From contig CAMSEJ010000046.1 in NCBI GenBank assembly GCA_947057405.1, positions 1-10,959 of the forward strand: 10,959 bases of DNA. The letters are read 5' to 3'. Origin of the DNA: an uncultured Roseburia sp. (GTDB lineage: Bacteria; Bacillota; Clostridia; Lachnospirales; Lachnospiraceae). The number at the start of each line of letters is the position of its first letter. Position 1 is the first letter of the stretch. A model generated the notes under the pieces. That model saw nothing but the letters and a program-made list of their open reading frames with translations, was not told the origin of the DNA and ran no database searches. The position numbers were made by a program, and so were the translations under genes. This document shows, in pieces, positions 1 to 6,984 of the stretch.

Positions 1-85
1 GTCAAATAGAAAACGAAAATTTATTCACTATTATTTCAGCAATGCTGTACTAGAGACAAACCGATAAAAAGCAGAGGGTATGAGC

Positions 86-1306
86 ATGGAAAAAAGTGGG
101 GAAAACGGCACATTATATGTGCGCATGTTTGGGAACTTTTCTGTAACCTGGGAGGGTAAGCTGCTCATTGGAGGGGCCAAATCCGCTGAGACGCAGTTTG
201 CATGGCTGATGCAGCTTTTGCTGCATAACAAGAAAGACGGTATCAGCCGGAACAGGCTGGAAGAGATTCTGTTTGAAGACAGGGACATTTCCGACTTGCA
301 TCACGCAGCCAGAAGTGTCATTTATAATGCAAAAAGAAAGCTGCAGGCCGCAGGCCTTCCCGATGTAAATTATATTGAACAGCGGGAGGGCGTTTACTAT
401 TGGACCGATGAGATTCCGGTTCTGGAGGATGCAGCGGAATTCGAGCGGCTTTATGAGGAAGCGGAAAACGAGGACGATCCGGAAAAACGCCTGCATCTGT
501 ATCTTGAGGCGTGTTATACTTATACCGGAGAGTTTCTGGAGGTGCAGACCGGCGTGGTATGGGCGGTTCAGGAAGCCAGACGCTACCGGGGCCTGTTTTG
601 TGCCTGTGTTGAGAAAGCGGTAGAGCTGCTGCGCATCAGCAAGGATTATTTTCAGATGCAGGAACTGGGGCTGTATGCAGCCCGGATCAATCCGCTGGCA
701 GACTGGGAAACCGTTACAATGGAAGCGCTGATTTCCCTGGGACGGGACGAAGACGCCCGAAAATTTTACGACGATACAGTAGAGCTTTATTTTCAGGAGC
801 AGGGCCTGCGCCCGTCCGGACGTCTGATGGAGCTGCTGAGCAAGCTCGGCGCGCAGATCGGGCATCACTATGCGGTGCTGGACGACATTCAGGCAAAGCT
901 GTCGGACGAAGGCGGCAGCGTCGGGGGCTATTTGTGTCCGTATCCGGTATTTCAGGGGATTTACCGGATGGTGGAACGGATGATGGAGCGCGGCGGTCAG
1001 TCGGTATACCTGATGCTTTGTACCGTAGTGGACAGCAAGGGCAATCCGATGAAGGACGGCCCAATGCTTGAGGAGCTGTCCGAACGCTTAGGGGAAGCCA
1101 TCCGGCTTTCCGTGCGGCGCGGAGATGCCATCAACAAATACGGCAAGGGGCAGTATCTGGTCCTGATGCTGAACACAACGCGGGAGAACTGCAAGATCCT
1201 TCAGCGGAGGATTAATTATCATTTTATCGTCGGCCGGCAGCGGACCGGCATCCAATATTATGTGAACAGCGTGATTTGCACGCCGGACAGAGAACGGGTA
1301 GTGTAA
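86..1306 (+). CDS. BTAD-domain transcriptional regulator with degenerate GGDEF-like C-terminus
   Basis: This 406-residue protein is probably a cytoplasmic DNA-binding regulator. Residues about 5-95 fit an OmpR/SARP-type winged helix: a 'VRMFGNFSV' strand opening, then helices, then a 'GVYYW' wing. Residues about 100-250 fit a helical bacterial transcriptional activator domain (BTAD), with paired helices rich in Glu, Leu and Tyr. Residues about 285-395 resemble a GGDEF domain ('RRGDAINKYGKGQYLVLML'), but the signature GGDEF loop reads GKGQY, so cyclase activity is unlikely. The start at 86 is preferred over an ATG at 80 because the AGAGGG site at 73-78 is correctly spaced only from 86. The next gene begins 11 bases after the stop and is probably co-transcribed. 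The 85 bases upstream are AT-rich and show no convincing promoter. The target genes are unknown. The BTAD call is fairly sure; the GGDEF relation is inferred from pattern. Confidence 0.8.
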   Translation: MEKSGENGTLYVRMFGNFSVTWEGKLLIGGAKSAETQFAWLMQLLLHNKKDGISRNRLEEILFEDRDISDLHHAARSVIYNAKRKLQAAGLPDVNYIEQREGVYYWTDEIPVLEDAAEFERLYEEAENEDDPEKRLHLYLEACYTYTGEFLEVQTGVVWAVQEARRYRGLFCACVEKAVELLRISKDYFQMQELGLYAARINPLADWETVTMEALISLGRDEDARKFYDDTVELYFQEQGLRPSGRLMELLSKLGAQIGHHYAVLDDIQAKLSDEGGSVGGYLCPYPVFQGIYRMVERMMERGGQSVYLMLCTVVDSKGNPMKDGPMLEELSERLGEAIRLSVRRGDAINKYGKGQYLVLMLNTTRENCKILQRRINYHFIVGRQRTGIQYYVNSVICTPDRERVV

Positions 1307-1317
1307 GGAGATACAGC

Positions 1318-1809
1318 ATGGAAAAGACCCAATGGTATATCGGCACGCCAAGCGGCGTCGTTTTATGTATAGACCATATAGAAGGTAAAAACAGCCAGTT
1401 TGCGGCCAGGATGTACCATGGCTACAGCACGGAGGCAGTGCGGGTGGACGGGGTATCGCAGCTTTTGTTTGAACTGGAACGGTTTTATGACTCAATTAAT
1501 TTCCCGCACCTGTCGACCAATGAGCGGTCGTTTCATGAAAAGGTGCAGACTACATATCTGAAATCGGTAGAAAGGAATAAGATTATGAGCGACGAAGAAT
1601 TATTACGCAAGCATGGTGATTTGGGAACGTTTATTATCCGCGTCCAGCACAGGCAGAACAGCAGCTGGCAGGGGCGCATCACATGGATGGATAAGGACAA
1701 GACGATTTATTTCCGGTCGGTCTGGGAGATGATTAAGCTGATTGCGAGCGCTCTGGATGAAGTGGGGGATTACGAAGAGGATCCGGAAGGGGTCTCCTGG
1801 AGTGAATGA
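1318..1809 (+). CDS. Conserved-looking hypothetical protein, 163 aa
   Basis: I do not recognise a named family. The protein appears to have two parts. Residues 1-88 form an alpha/beta-looking segment beginning 'MEKTQWYIGTPSGVVLC'. Residues 90-163 form a compact domain around 'GTFIIRVQHRQNSSWQGR', followed by a strand and the helix 'FRSVWEMIKLIASALDE', and the protein ends in an acidic tail. There is no signal peptide or membrane segment. The ATG at 1318 has AAGGAG (1305-1310) seven bases upstream, overlapping the stop of the regulator gene. A longer in-frame start at 1276 would sit inside that gene and lacks a ribosome site. Tight coupling to the BTAD regulator suggests a shared operon and perhaps a shared regulatory task; that is inference. 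An internal ATG at 1585 could give the second domain alone, but its ribosome site is weak. Confidence 0.8.
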   Translation: MEKTQWYIGTPSGVVLCIDHIEGKNSQFAARMYHGYSTEAVRVDGVSQLLFELERFYDSINFPHLSTNERSFHEKVQTTYLKSVERNKIMSDEELLRKHGDLGTFIIRVQHRQNSSWQGRITWMDKDKTIYFRSVWEMIKLIASALDEVGDYEEDPEGVSWSE

Positions 1810-1864
1810 ACAACATATAGCGGGGAGCCCGCAGGGGCAGTTCCCGGGACGGAACAGATAAACT

Positions 1865-1930
1865 AAGCCGCCGGTTGTTTGGGAAGTGTGTATAAATTGC
1901 ACGGCTTTCTGACAGTCGGCGGTTTATTTT
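1865..1930 (+). terminator. Probable rho-independent terminator of the BTAD operon
   Basis: AAGCCGCCG (1865-1873) pairs with CGGCGGTTT (1917-1925), with one G-T wobble, and is followed by ATTTT. The loop is long (about 43 bases), so this is weaker than a classic terminator, but it lies 55 bases past the stop and before an independent promoter. A small GCGGG-GAG-CCCGC hairpin precedes it near 1820. Confidence 0.55.
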
Positions 1931-1992
1931 GCTGAAATATGAAAAATTACAGAATGTTAATAAATGTTAAATTAAATTTAGTAAATTTTTGC

Positions 1993-2021
1993 TTGACAAA
2001 TCGTTTCTGTTAAGATATACT
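1993..2021 (+). promoter_or_regulatory. Sigma-A promoter for the 62-aa gene
   Basis: TTGACA at 1993-1998 and TATACT at 2016-2021 are separated by exactly 17 bases. Transcription should start near 2028, leaving an untranslated leader of about 85 bases before the ATG at 2114. The leader contains imperfect complementary pieces (ATGCG near 2047 and TGCGCAT near 2080) that might fold. This is one of the best promoter matches in the window. Confidence 0.85.
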
Positions 2022-2113
2022 GGAAACGGTATTAAAAATTATCGAAATGCGGATATTAAGCTGTTTCAAGTGAACATCTGCGCATAAAGAGAATGGTATA
2101 AGGAGGATACGAC

Positions 2114-2302
2114 ATGGCCAAATTAACTGGGTGCGTTTTTAGAGAGCGTTACGCACCGGGTAAAAGAAACAATTCGTTCTATGAGGAACAGAAAAATGAC
2201 GTCAAGATAGGAACAGAGTACATTACCGGTGAACCGGAATTTATATTTTATATAGATAAAGATAAAGGGTGTCTGCGTGCAAGGGAGACTACATTATTAT
2301 AG
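2114..2302 (+). CDS. Small orphan protein, 62 aa
   Basis: I do not recognise this protein. It is hydrophilic with no membrane segment or signal peptide. It has basic residues near the N-terminus ('FRERYAPGKR'), two cysteines (residues 7 and 54), an aromatic patch 'EFIFYIDKDKG' near the C-terminus, and ends in 'ARETTLL'. Expression signals are excellent: a consensus promoter, then AGGAGG at 2101-2106 with seven bases to the ATG. It stands alone between a terminator and a long hairpin, so it is a monocistronic unit. The two Cys are too few for the SCIFF-type (six Cys in 45 residues) peptide precursors of Clostridia, and no modifying enzyme is nearby. Given the strong expression signals I believe it is a real gene; its role is unknown. 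Confidence 0.7.
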   Translation: MAKLTGCVFRERYAPGKRNNSFYEEQKNDVKIGTEYITGEPEFIFYIDKDKGCLRARETTLL

Positions 2303-2320
2303 TTTGTAAGATATTTTGGA

Positions 2321-2374
2321 TTTTTGCCACCAAAGCGGAGCTTTATAAAGCAAGCTCTGTTTTGGTGGCAAAAA
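2321..2374 (+). other. Long fully paired hairpin after the small ORF
   Basis: Positions 2321-2343 pair with 2352-2374 over 23 base pairs, including two G-T wobbles near the middle, around an eight-base loop. The outer arms are TTTTTGCCACCAAA and its exact complement. The T-run is on the 5' side and the A-run on the 3' side, so neither strand has the GC stem followed by a U-tract that defines an intrinsic terminator. It may act as a transcript end, a 3'-end protector or a palindromic repeat unit. Confidence 0.6.
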
Positions 2375-2406
2375 TTATGAGCAATTGTTAATTTGGAATT
2401 GCCATT

Positions 2407-2466
2407 ATGAAATGTCGGAAAGGGGGATTCAATTCGGGCGCGGTTTGTTCTGAGTTGAAAATGTAA
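2407..2466 (+). other. Possible 19-codon leader ORF before the metallopeptidase-like gene
   Basis: An ATG at 2407 opens a 19-codon frame containing two Cys and several Arg/Lys residues. It ends in TAA at 2464-2466, only five bases before the ATG at 2472, and that TAA forms part of the AAGGGA ribosome-site sequence for the large gene. The spacing would allow translational coupling. The leader has no good ribosome site of its own, so this is weak. The rest of 2375-2471 contains a GCAATT/AATTGC inverted repeat (2381-2402) and no clear promoter. Confidence 0.2.
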
Positions 2467-2471
2467 GGGAA

Positions 2472-4892
2472 ATGGCAGGATATTGTATTGTATTATTCAA
2501 ATACATGCGTATTGATGAAAAGCTGAATAAAAAGCAAAAGCTGTTAAACACAAGAAAAAGTATCATAGAAGATATGGAATGGGAACAGGAACATAAAAAA
2601 TTTTTGTCTTACGGAGAGTTTGACCGGATCGGACTGGAGCGAATATCCAAATTTTCCAGATTTCGGGATATTTCTCCCAAATCTAAGATATGGGTCGGGG
2701 ACAGGCAAACCATATTGGCATATGAGATTCCGGAGAGTGTTTACAAAGATCAGGTGTTTTATCGGGACGGCGATTTCTATATTAAGGAAGAGGGCGGGCC
2801 GGTTCGATCGGATCAGCTGTTTCTGGGCATTACGATCCTGCAGTTTAAAGATTCGCAGAAGGAGCAGCATGCGGATTTGAGCGATTTCCTGAAGCGCTGT
2901 AAGGAATCGATCTTAACGCTTGTGGAATATGAATGCGCGAAAAAGGACATGCCGGATATAAAATGCTCGGTATTGGGTACGTTAGGCACATTTGGATTGA
3001 TTATACTTTGGATGACGAATCAATATACCAATGTTCTTGGTATTGTAACAAAAATACGAAATACGGATATAGGGGCAGCGGAACATGCGGCAAATAAATC
3101 AATTTTCCTGTCAGCATATACGATTTTTGCACAAAATCATCGCAGCGGGGCGGATTGGGAGAAAAAGATCAGGGAAATCCGGGGAGAAGCCGTGCTCCAC
3201 CTTACCCTGAAACGGGGAGTGTCGGAGCAAATCCTGCAGTCTCTGAAAAAATGGCAGATACCGGGAACCGAAATCTATCACAGTGCAGGAGAGCATGATA
3301 TTGCGGTTCGGATGCAGTCATCAACGGCATTCAGCCTTTTTGACAACGGAGAGGAACTGGACAGTATCGGAGAATTAATGAAGAAATATATCTTACAGAC
3401 CAATCTGCAGCTGTGTGAAGATATCCGTGATAAAACCGATCGGTCTTTTTTCCGGTATTCGGAACATACGGATACAGACAGCAAAAGCGCCGCAGAGCCG
3501 GACGAGCCTCTTCCGGAACTGAAAAATATTCAGGAGGAGTATAAGATACTCAGGAAACAATTCAAGTGTCGCTTTCCGAGCACTGCAGGAATGGTAGACA
3601 CCTTAGACTGGCTGTACAGTGATTATGCCGCTAAAATTTCTACTGCTTCCAACGAGATGTGGGTCAGTAACTTTTCGTATCAGTTTTTGATTGTCTTGAA
3701 ATGCCTGGTCAAATTTGTAGAAAATATGGAAAAGGTGGAGATGACCAAGCAGGCAGCGTTGGAGATTATAAAAGACCTGCTGAGTGATTTTGAACGCCAG
3801 ATTTCGCATATTGCAGAATCCAATAACCTGATTCTGGGAACTCCGATTTGCCAGTTTCGGTATTCCGGGCAGAATAATCTGACAATGTATGCGTATTTCG
3901 GAATCATAAAACAAATTTTGAAATACGTGTATGAAAATCAGGAGGTTTCCAGCCAGGCGGAAATCGTGCCGTTAATTGTAGCGGATATTGTTCCGATTAT
4001 TAAAAGCAATCTGTTTATTGAGTATCGGAACAGAAATGACGAACGGGTTATCACAATGAATCTCCCAATGATGTCTCTGTATGATCCTATATGCTATTAT
4101 CCGTACCTTCTGCATGAAATTTTCCATTATATTGTACCGAAAGACCGAAATGTCAGAAATGAGATTTGGGGATGTATGATTTCCGTACAAATGATGAGTT
4201 CGGTATGCAAAGCCATTTTGTCCGGTAAAATGAACTTGCGGACGGTGCGGGATCAGAAAGCCGTAAACAGGGTGTTTAAAGATTGTATTTTGCCGTACTG
4301 CTATTCATTTACAGTGGAATATTATACAAAATATATGGGGGAAGGGCAAAGAAGGCGCGGAACCTATCAGCAGATAGATGAAGTGACGCTGACGGCAGAA
4401 GCATATACGCAGGAGCTGTTTGAGAAATGGCTGAAATGGATGAAAGCGGAAGAGAAAGTGGATATCTGCAATAATCCGATTTACTTGTTTTTCTGTTATT
4501 TATATAATGAGAGGGAAACGTTGCAGGGGAAGCTTCTGAGGTGGAATGATTCCCGGACGGTAAAAGCAGATGATCTTATCATAAAAGGATTTTCGGAGTT
4601 TGTAGATGAGCTTGGCGGCATTGCAGATAATCCGGCTGAGGATTCCTGTGAAGCAAATTTTCTGAATATGATTTCCGGTATCGGAGAACAAGTCTTTTGC
4701 AGTGCGCTGACGTTGAGTGATGCCATAAAAGAAGCGTTGGTGGATATTGATATGGTTGCCGTAAGCCGGATGGATTTTGCCCAGTATTTACTCGTCTTTA
4801 CAAAGATTAAAAAGGAGCTGTTATTTGACCGGGGAGATTTGGAAATCGGCACACAGGACATTATCCGGATTGGAATGGTTTTAGAATTTTAA
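2472..4892 (+). CDS. Large protein with gluzincin-like HEXXH metallopeptidase signature
   Basis: This is an 806-residue protein of no named family. Residues 1-310 are an alpha/beta region with strands such as 'LGTFGLIILWMT' (near 170) and 'GEHDIAVRM' (from 273) that could belong to ferredoxin-like folds. Residues 320-345 form a polar linker and 345-540 are mainly helical. A zinc-peptidase motif HEIFH lies at 548-552, and 'EALVD' at 754-758 is well placed as the glutamate ligand plus aspartate of a gluzincin (HEXXH...ExxxD). There is no signal peptide, so action in the cytoplasm is likely. The first 11 residues are uncertain because AAGGG sits very close to the ATG; a second ATG is at 2505. 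The TAA at 4890-4892 is in the same frame as the downstream FRG gene and no stop intervenes, so this may be the N-terminal part of one interrupted gene of about 1,343 codons. Peptidase activity is inferred. Confidence 0.8.
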   Translation: MAGYCIVLFKYMRIDEKLNKKQKLLNTRKSIIEDMEWEQEHKKFLSYGEFDRIGLERISKFSRFRDISPKSKIWVGDRQTILAYEIPESVYKDQVFYRDGDFYIKEEGGPVRSDQLFLGITILQFKDSQKEQHADLSDFLKRCKESILTLVEYECAKKDMPDIKCSVLGTLGTFGLIILWMTNQYTNVLGIVTKIRNTDIGAAEHAANKSIFLSAYTIFAQNHRSGADWEKKIREIRGEAVLHLTLKRGVSEQILQSLKKWQIPGTEIYHSAGEHDIAVRMQSSTAFSLFDNGEELDSIGELMKKYILQTNLQLCEDIRDKTDRSFFRYSEHTDTDSKSAAEPDEPLPELKNIQEEYKILRKQFKCRFPSTAGMVDTLDWLYSDYAAKISTASNEMWVSNFSYQFLIVLKCLVKFVENMEKVEMTKQAALEIIKDLLSDFERQISHIAESNNLILGTPICQFRYSGQNNLTMYAYFGIIKQILKYVYENQEVSSQAEIVPLIVADIVPIIKSNLFIEYRNRNDERVITMNLPMMSLYDPICYYPYLLHEIFHYIVPKDRNVRNEIWGCMISVQMMSSVCKAILSGKMNLRTVRDQKAVNRVFKDCILPYCYSFTVEYYTKYMGEGQRRRGTYQQIDEVTLTAEAYTQELFEKWLKWMKAEEKVDICNNPIYLFFCYLYNERETLQGKLLRWNDSRTVKADDLIIKGFSEFVDELGGIADNPAEDSCEANFLNMISGIGEQVFCSALTLSDAIKEALVDIDMVAVSRMDFAQYLLVFTKIKKELLFDRGDLEIGTQDIIRIGMVLEF
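4890..4892 (+). other. In-frame TAA between the metallopeptidase-like and FRG parts
   Basis: The 2472 frame and the 4959 frame are identical. Between this TAA and the ATG at 4959 lie 22 sense codons whose translation, 'NAEKNDIYLEGAFEHAKESF' plus QD, looks like ordinary coding sequence, an acidic helix that runs straight into the FRG protein. The ATG at 4959 has no properly spaced ribosome site. This is consistent with a nonsense mutation in one long gene, with readthrough, or with reinitiation. Confidence 0.6.
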
Positions 4893-4958
4893 AATGCAGA
4901 AAAGAATGATATCTATCTGGAAGGCGCATTTGAACATGCAAAGGAATCGTTTCAGGAT

Positions 4959-6503
4959 ATGTATTGCGGTTTGTATTACAGTGTTCATAAAGCAGAGGCG
5001 GATCAGAAATTCGGAGATAAGCTCAGCCGGGAAGCGGACGAGTGGTTTGCATATCTGCGGACCTGCTTTCAGACATACTGCCTGCGGTTTCGCATATTTT
5101 CCAAGATTTTTCAGACACTTTGGGCACAGTCATTCATGGCGTCGGACCTCGACCGTGAGTCAGAGGTGAAGCAGGGCGGCGAATATTGGAGAACCTATGC
5201 AAAAGAACTGCAAAGATACGGCAGTTACATACGCAGTAGGGATATCCGCAAAAGCGAAGAACAGTGGAAAGAGAGAAAGGAATTATTCGATCAGAAGATT
5301 TTTGACCTGAATATAGAGTTTATCCATAGTTTTTGGCATCAGGAGAGCTTTGCTGCGCTGAACGAGAAGAGAACAGATAGGATTGATGTTGTAAAATGCA
5401 GGAATTATGAACATGCAGAGCGCCTGTATGAGGATTTTAAGATATTCGATACCGTAATACGGCAGAATAAAATGAAAAGAAAGTGGCACTTCTGGCAATA
5501 TGAAATCAGTGATGTGGGGCAGCTTGGAAACCTGACCGCCCTGATTGCGGAAGAATTAAAGAAGTCGGCACAGTGGCTGCTCGGTGAGAACGAATATCCC
5601 GTCTGGTATCGGGGACAGCAGTCAGCAGACTATGTGCTGCTTCCGAACATCATGAGAAGCTATAAACAGAAAAAGAAAAAGCAGAAGATGCCGGATAAAT
5701 TTTCTCTTGTAAGCTACATAAAACGGGAATATGAGGAATTTCGGTTCCGGGCGGACGGCGCACAGGAAGCGGTGGAACGGGTCGGCTATACGGACGGAGA
5801 TTATATTGCGCTGATGCAGCATTATTCGGCTGCGACAAACTTTCTGGATTGGACAGAAGACGCATTGTCTGCGCTGTATTTTGCGCTGGAAGGTTTTCTG
5901 GATGAAAAAGCACAAAAAACAGATAAGGATGCGGCACTGTATATTTTCAGTCCGGCTTTGTATAATTATGCGCGGAAGAATATGATTTTATGGGCCGAGG
6001 ACGCTCCGCGGAAGCTGGAACTGGAGAAGGACGTGCCGGTCCAGGCACAGGAGGGAATCCCCAACCTGACGGTTCCTTTTAATAACGGAAAATATGATAT
6101 GTACCTGTTCGGAAAAGAAGCTTATGGAGAAGGGAACAGCAAACCCTATTATAATGAAGAAGAACGGGGCGAAAAGATGGCATTCTATCTGCCGGTAGCG
6201 GTCTATGTCTCCAGACTGAATAAAAGGATACAGGCTCAAAGCGGTATTTTTCTGGCATATAATATTTATACCAGCCCGGATCGGGACGATGAATTTTCTT
6301 ACATGGCGCTGGAGAAGATTCAGGAGCATTATTTCGGATTATCACAAAAAAACAGTGACGACGATGCCGTTCCGTTCCTGTATAAAATCAACATTAAAAA
6401 AGAAGAACGGGAAAAAATTGCTTCCTGGGTCAAAGCGTTTGGAATGTCGAAAGAGAAGTGTTATCCCGAGCTTGGCAATGTCGGGGAACGTGTTGTGAAA
6501 TAA
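4959..6503 (+). CDS. FRG domain protein (possibly C-terminal part of the preceding gene)
   Basis: This frame encodes 514 residues. Residues 1-180 are helical and highly charged. An FRG domain (Pfam PF08867 type) covers about 185-510. The opening motif is 'WYRGQ' (216-220). The core 'MQHYSAATNFLDWTEDALSA' begins at 286 and leads into 'LYFALE', and 'RIQAQSGIFLAYN' is the usual late strand. The C-terminal part, 'INIKKEEREKIASWVKAFGM', also fits the family. The domain looks complete with its conserved positions intact. FRG proteins are scattered in bacterial accessory loci and phages, and their biochemistry is poorly known. The ATG at 4959 lacks a usable ribosome site (AGGA only one base away), and the frame is open back to the TAA at 4890. 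It is therefore either translated by coupling or readthrough, or silenced by that stop. An ATG at 4894 opens only an overlapping Arg/His-rich frame in another phase. Confidence 0.85.
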   Translation: MYCGLYYSVHKAEADQKFGDKLSREADEWFAYLRTCFQTYCLRFRIFSKIFQTLWAQSFMASDLDRESEVKQGGEYWRTYAKELQRYGSYIRSRDIRKSEEQWKERKELFDQKIFDLNIEFIHSFWHQESFAALNEKRTDRIDVVKCRNYEHAERLYEDFKIFDTVIRQNKMKRKWHFWQYEISDVGQLGNLTALIAEELKKSAQWLLGENEYPVWYRGQQSADYVLLPNIMRSYKQKKKKQKMPDKFSLVSYIKREYEEFRFRADGAQEAVERVGYTDGDYIALMQHYSAATNFLDWTEDALSALYFALEGFLDEKAQKTDKDAALYIFSPALYNYARKNMILWAEDAPRKLELEKDVPVQAQEGIPNLTVPFNNGKYDMYLFGKEAYGEGNSKPYYNEEERGEKMAFYLPVAVYVSRLNKRIQAQSGIFLAYNIYTSPDRDDEFSYMALEKIQEHYFGLSQKNSDDDAVPFLYKINIKKEEREKIASWVKAFGMSKEKCYPELGNVGERVVK

Positions 6504-6536
6504 TCATTCGGGCGGTTTTTGTTTCGACAGAATCGG

Positions 6537-6577
6537 ATCACCTCGTATGTTAGTATTGGATGCGAGGTGATTTTATT
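6537..6577 (+). promoter_or_regulatory. Hairpin that buries the ribosome site of the 126-aa gene
   Basis: ATCACCTCG (6537-6545) and CGAGGTGAT (6563-6571) are perfect 9-base inverted repeats around a 17-base loop, followed by TTTATT. The right arm contains GAGGTGA, the ribosome binding site for the ATG at 6578. The same structure could be a weak terminator for the upstream gene (stem plus T-rich tail) or a translational lock on the downstream one. Confidence 0.6.
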
Positions 6578-6958
6578 ATGTTGAAACTATGCAGGATAAA
6601 AGACAGCTACAATTGGAAGACGCTGCGGCACTGGAGAATTGCGGCTGAAACGGGGTGTGTGCGATTAAGGATGATGCAGCAGGAAGAACTTTCCGACGAG
6701 CTGCTTGGGCGTGCGCTGCAATTATTAAAGAACGATTGCTTTCCGATTGCTATGCTGTGCCGGATTGATAAAGAGCAGGAGAAACATATTTGCCTGACAT
6801 CTTTATGGGCAGGAATTTTTTCGTTTTTAGACAATAAGAGAAGTATTCGGATTGCAGAGGAAGACATTTATTTTGAAAAACTGGCGGATGATGATCAGAA
6901 ATTAATTTTGGATGCCCATATCGCTTCGATTTGGATGAAAGCGGAAGAGGTGCAGTAA
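6578..6958 (+). CDS. Small protein with weak resemblance to the DUF262 N-terminal domain
   Basis: This 126-residue protein follows the FRG gene by 74 bases and shares its strand. The start at 6578 is chosen because GAGGTGA (6564-6570) lies seven bases upstream; the ATG at 6560 has no ribosome site. The pattern of residues recalls the ParB/sulfiredoxin-like domain of DUF262 proteins (GmrSD, SspE and BrxU types). 'SDELLGRALQLLKNDCFPIA' matches the 'Li.SIl.g..pIg' region, 'LTSLWAGIFSFLDNK' matches the part after the DGQQR motif, and 'YFEKLADDDQKLILDAHIA' matches the usual 'F..Lp...q..il...I' region. The DGQQR nucleotide-handling motif itself is absent (EQEKHI in its place), and there is no nuclease domain. 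If related, it would be a reduced, probably inactive relative acting as a partner or sensor. The family call is tentative; that the gene is real is much surer. Confidence 0.7.
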   Translation: MLKLCRIKDSYNWKTLRHWRIAAETGCVRLRMMQQEELSDELLGRALQLLKNDCFPIAMLCRIDKEQEKHICLTSLWAGIFSFLDNKRSIRIAEEDIYFEKLADDDQKLILDAHIASIWMKAEEVQ

Positions 6959-6984
6959 AAGATGCAGAACGCAGGCAGAGGGCA

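Noticed and set aside
113..868. Long leftward frame (251 codons) opposite the BTAD gene
   Set aside because: It is a shadow of a well-supported gene; the translation is Gln/Pro/Leu-rich without domain features.
2114..2302. RiPP precursor interpretation of the 62-aa protein
   Set aside because: It has only two cysteines, no leader/core pattern and no modifying enzyme or exporter in the window.
4894..5169. Overlapping frame starting at the ATG right after the TAA (TTTTAAAATG)
   Set aside because: The product is Arg/His/Cys-rich, lies in another phase than the FRG gene and overlaps its clearly coding N-terminal region. The ATG might matter for reinitiation but not as a gene.
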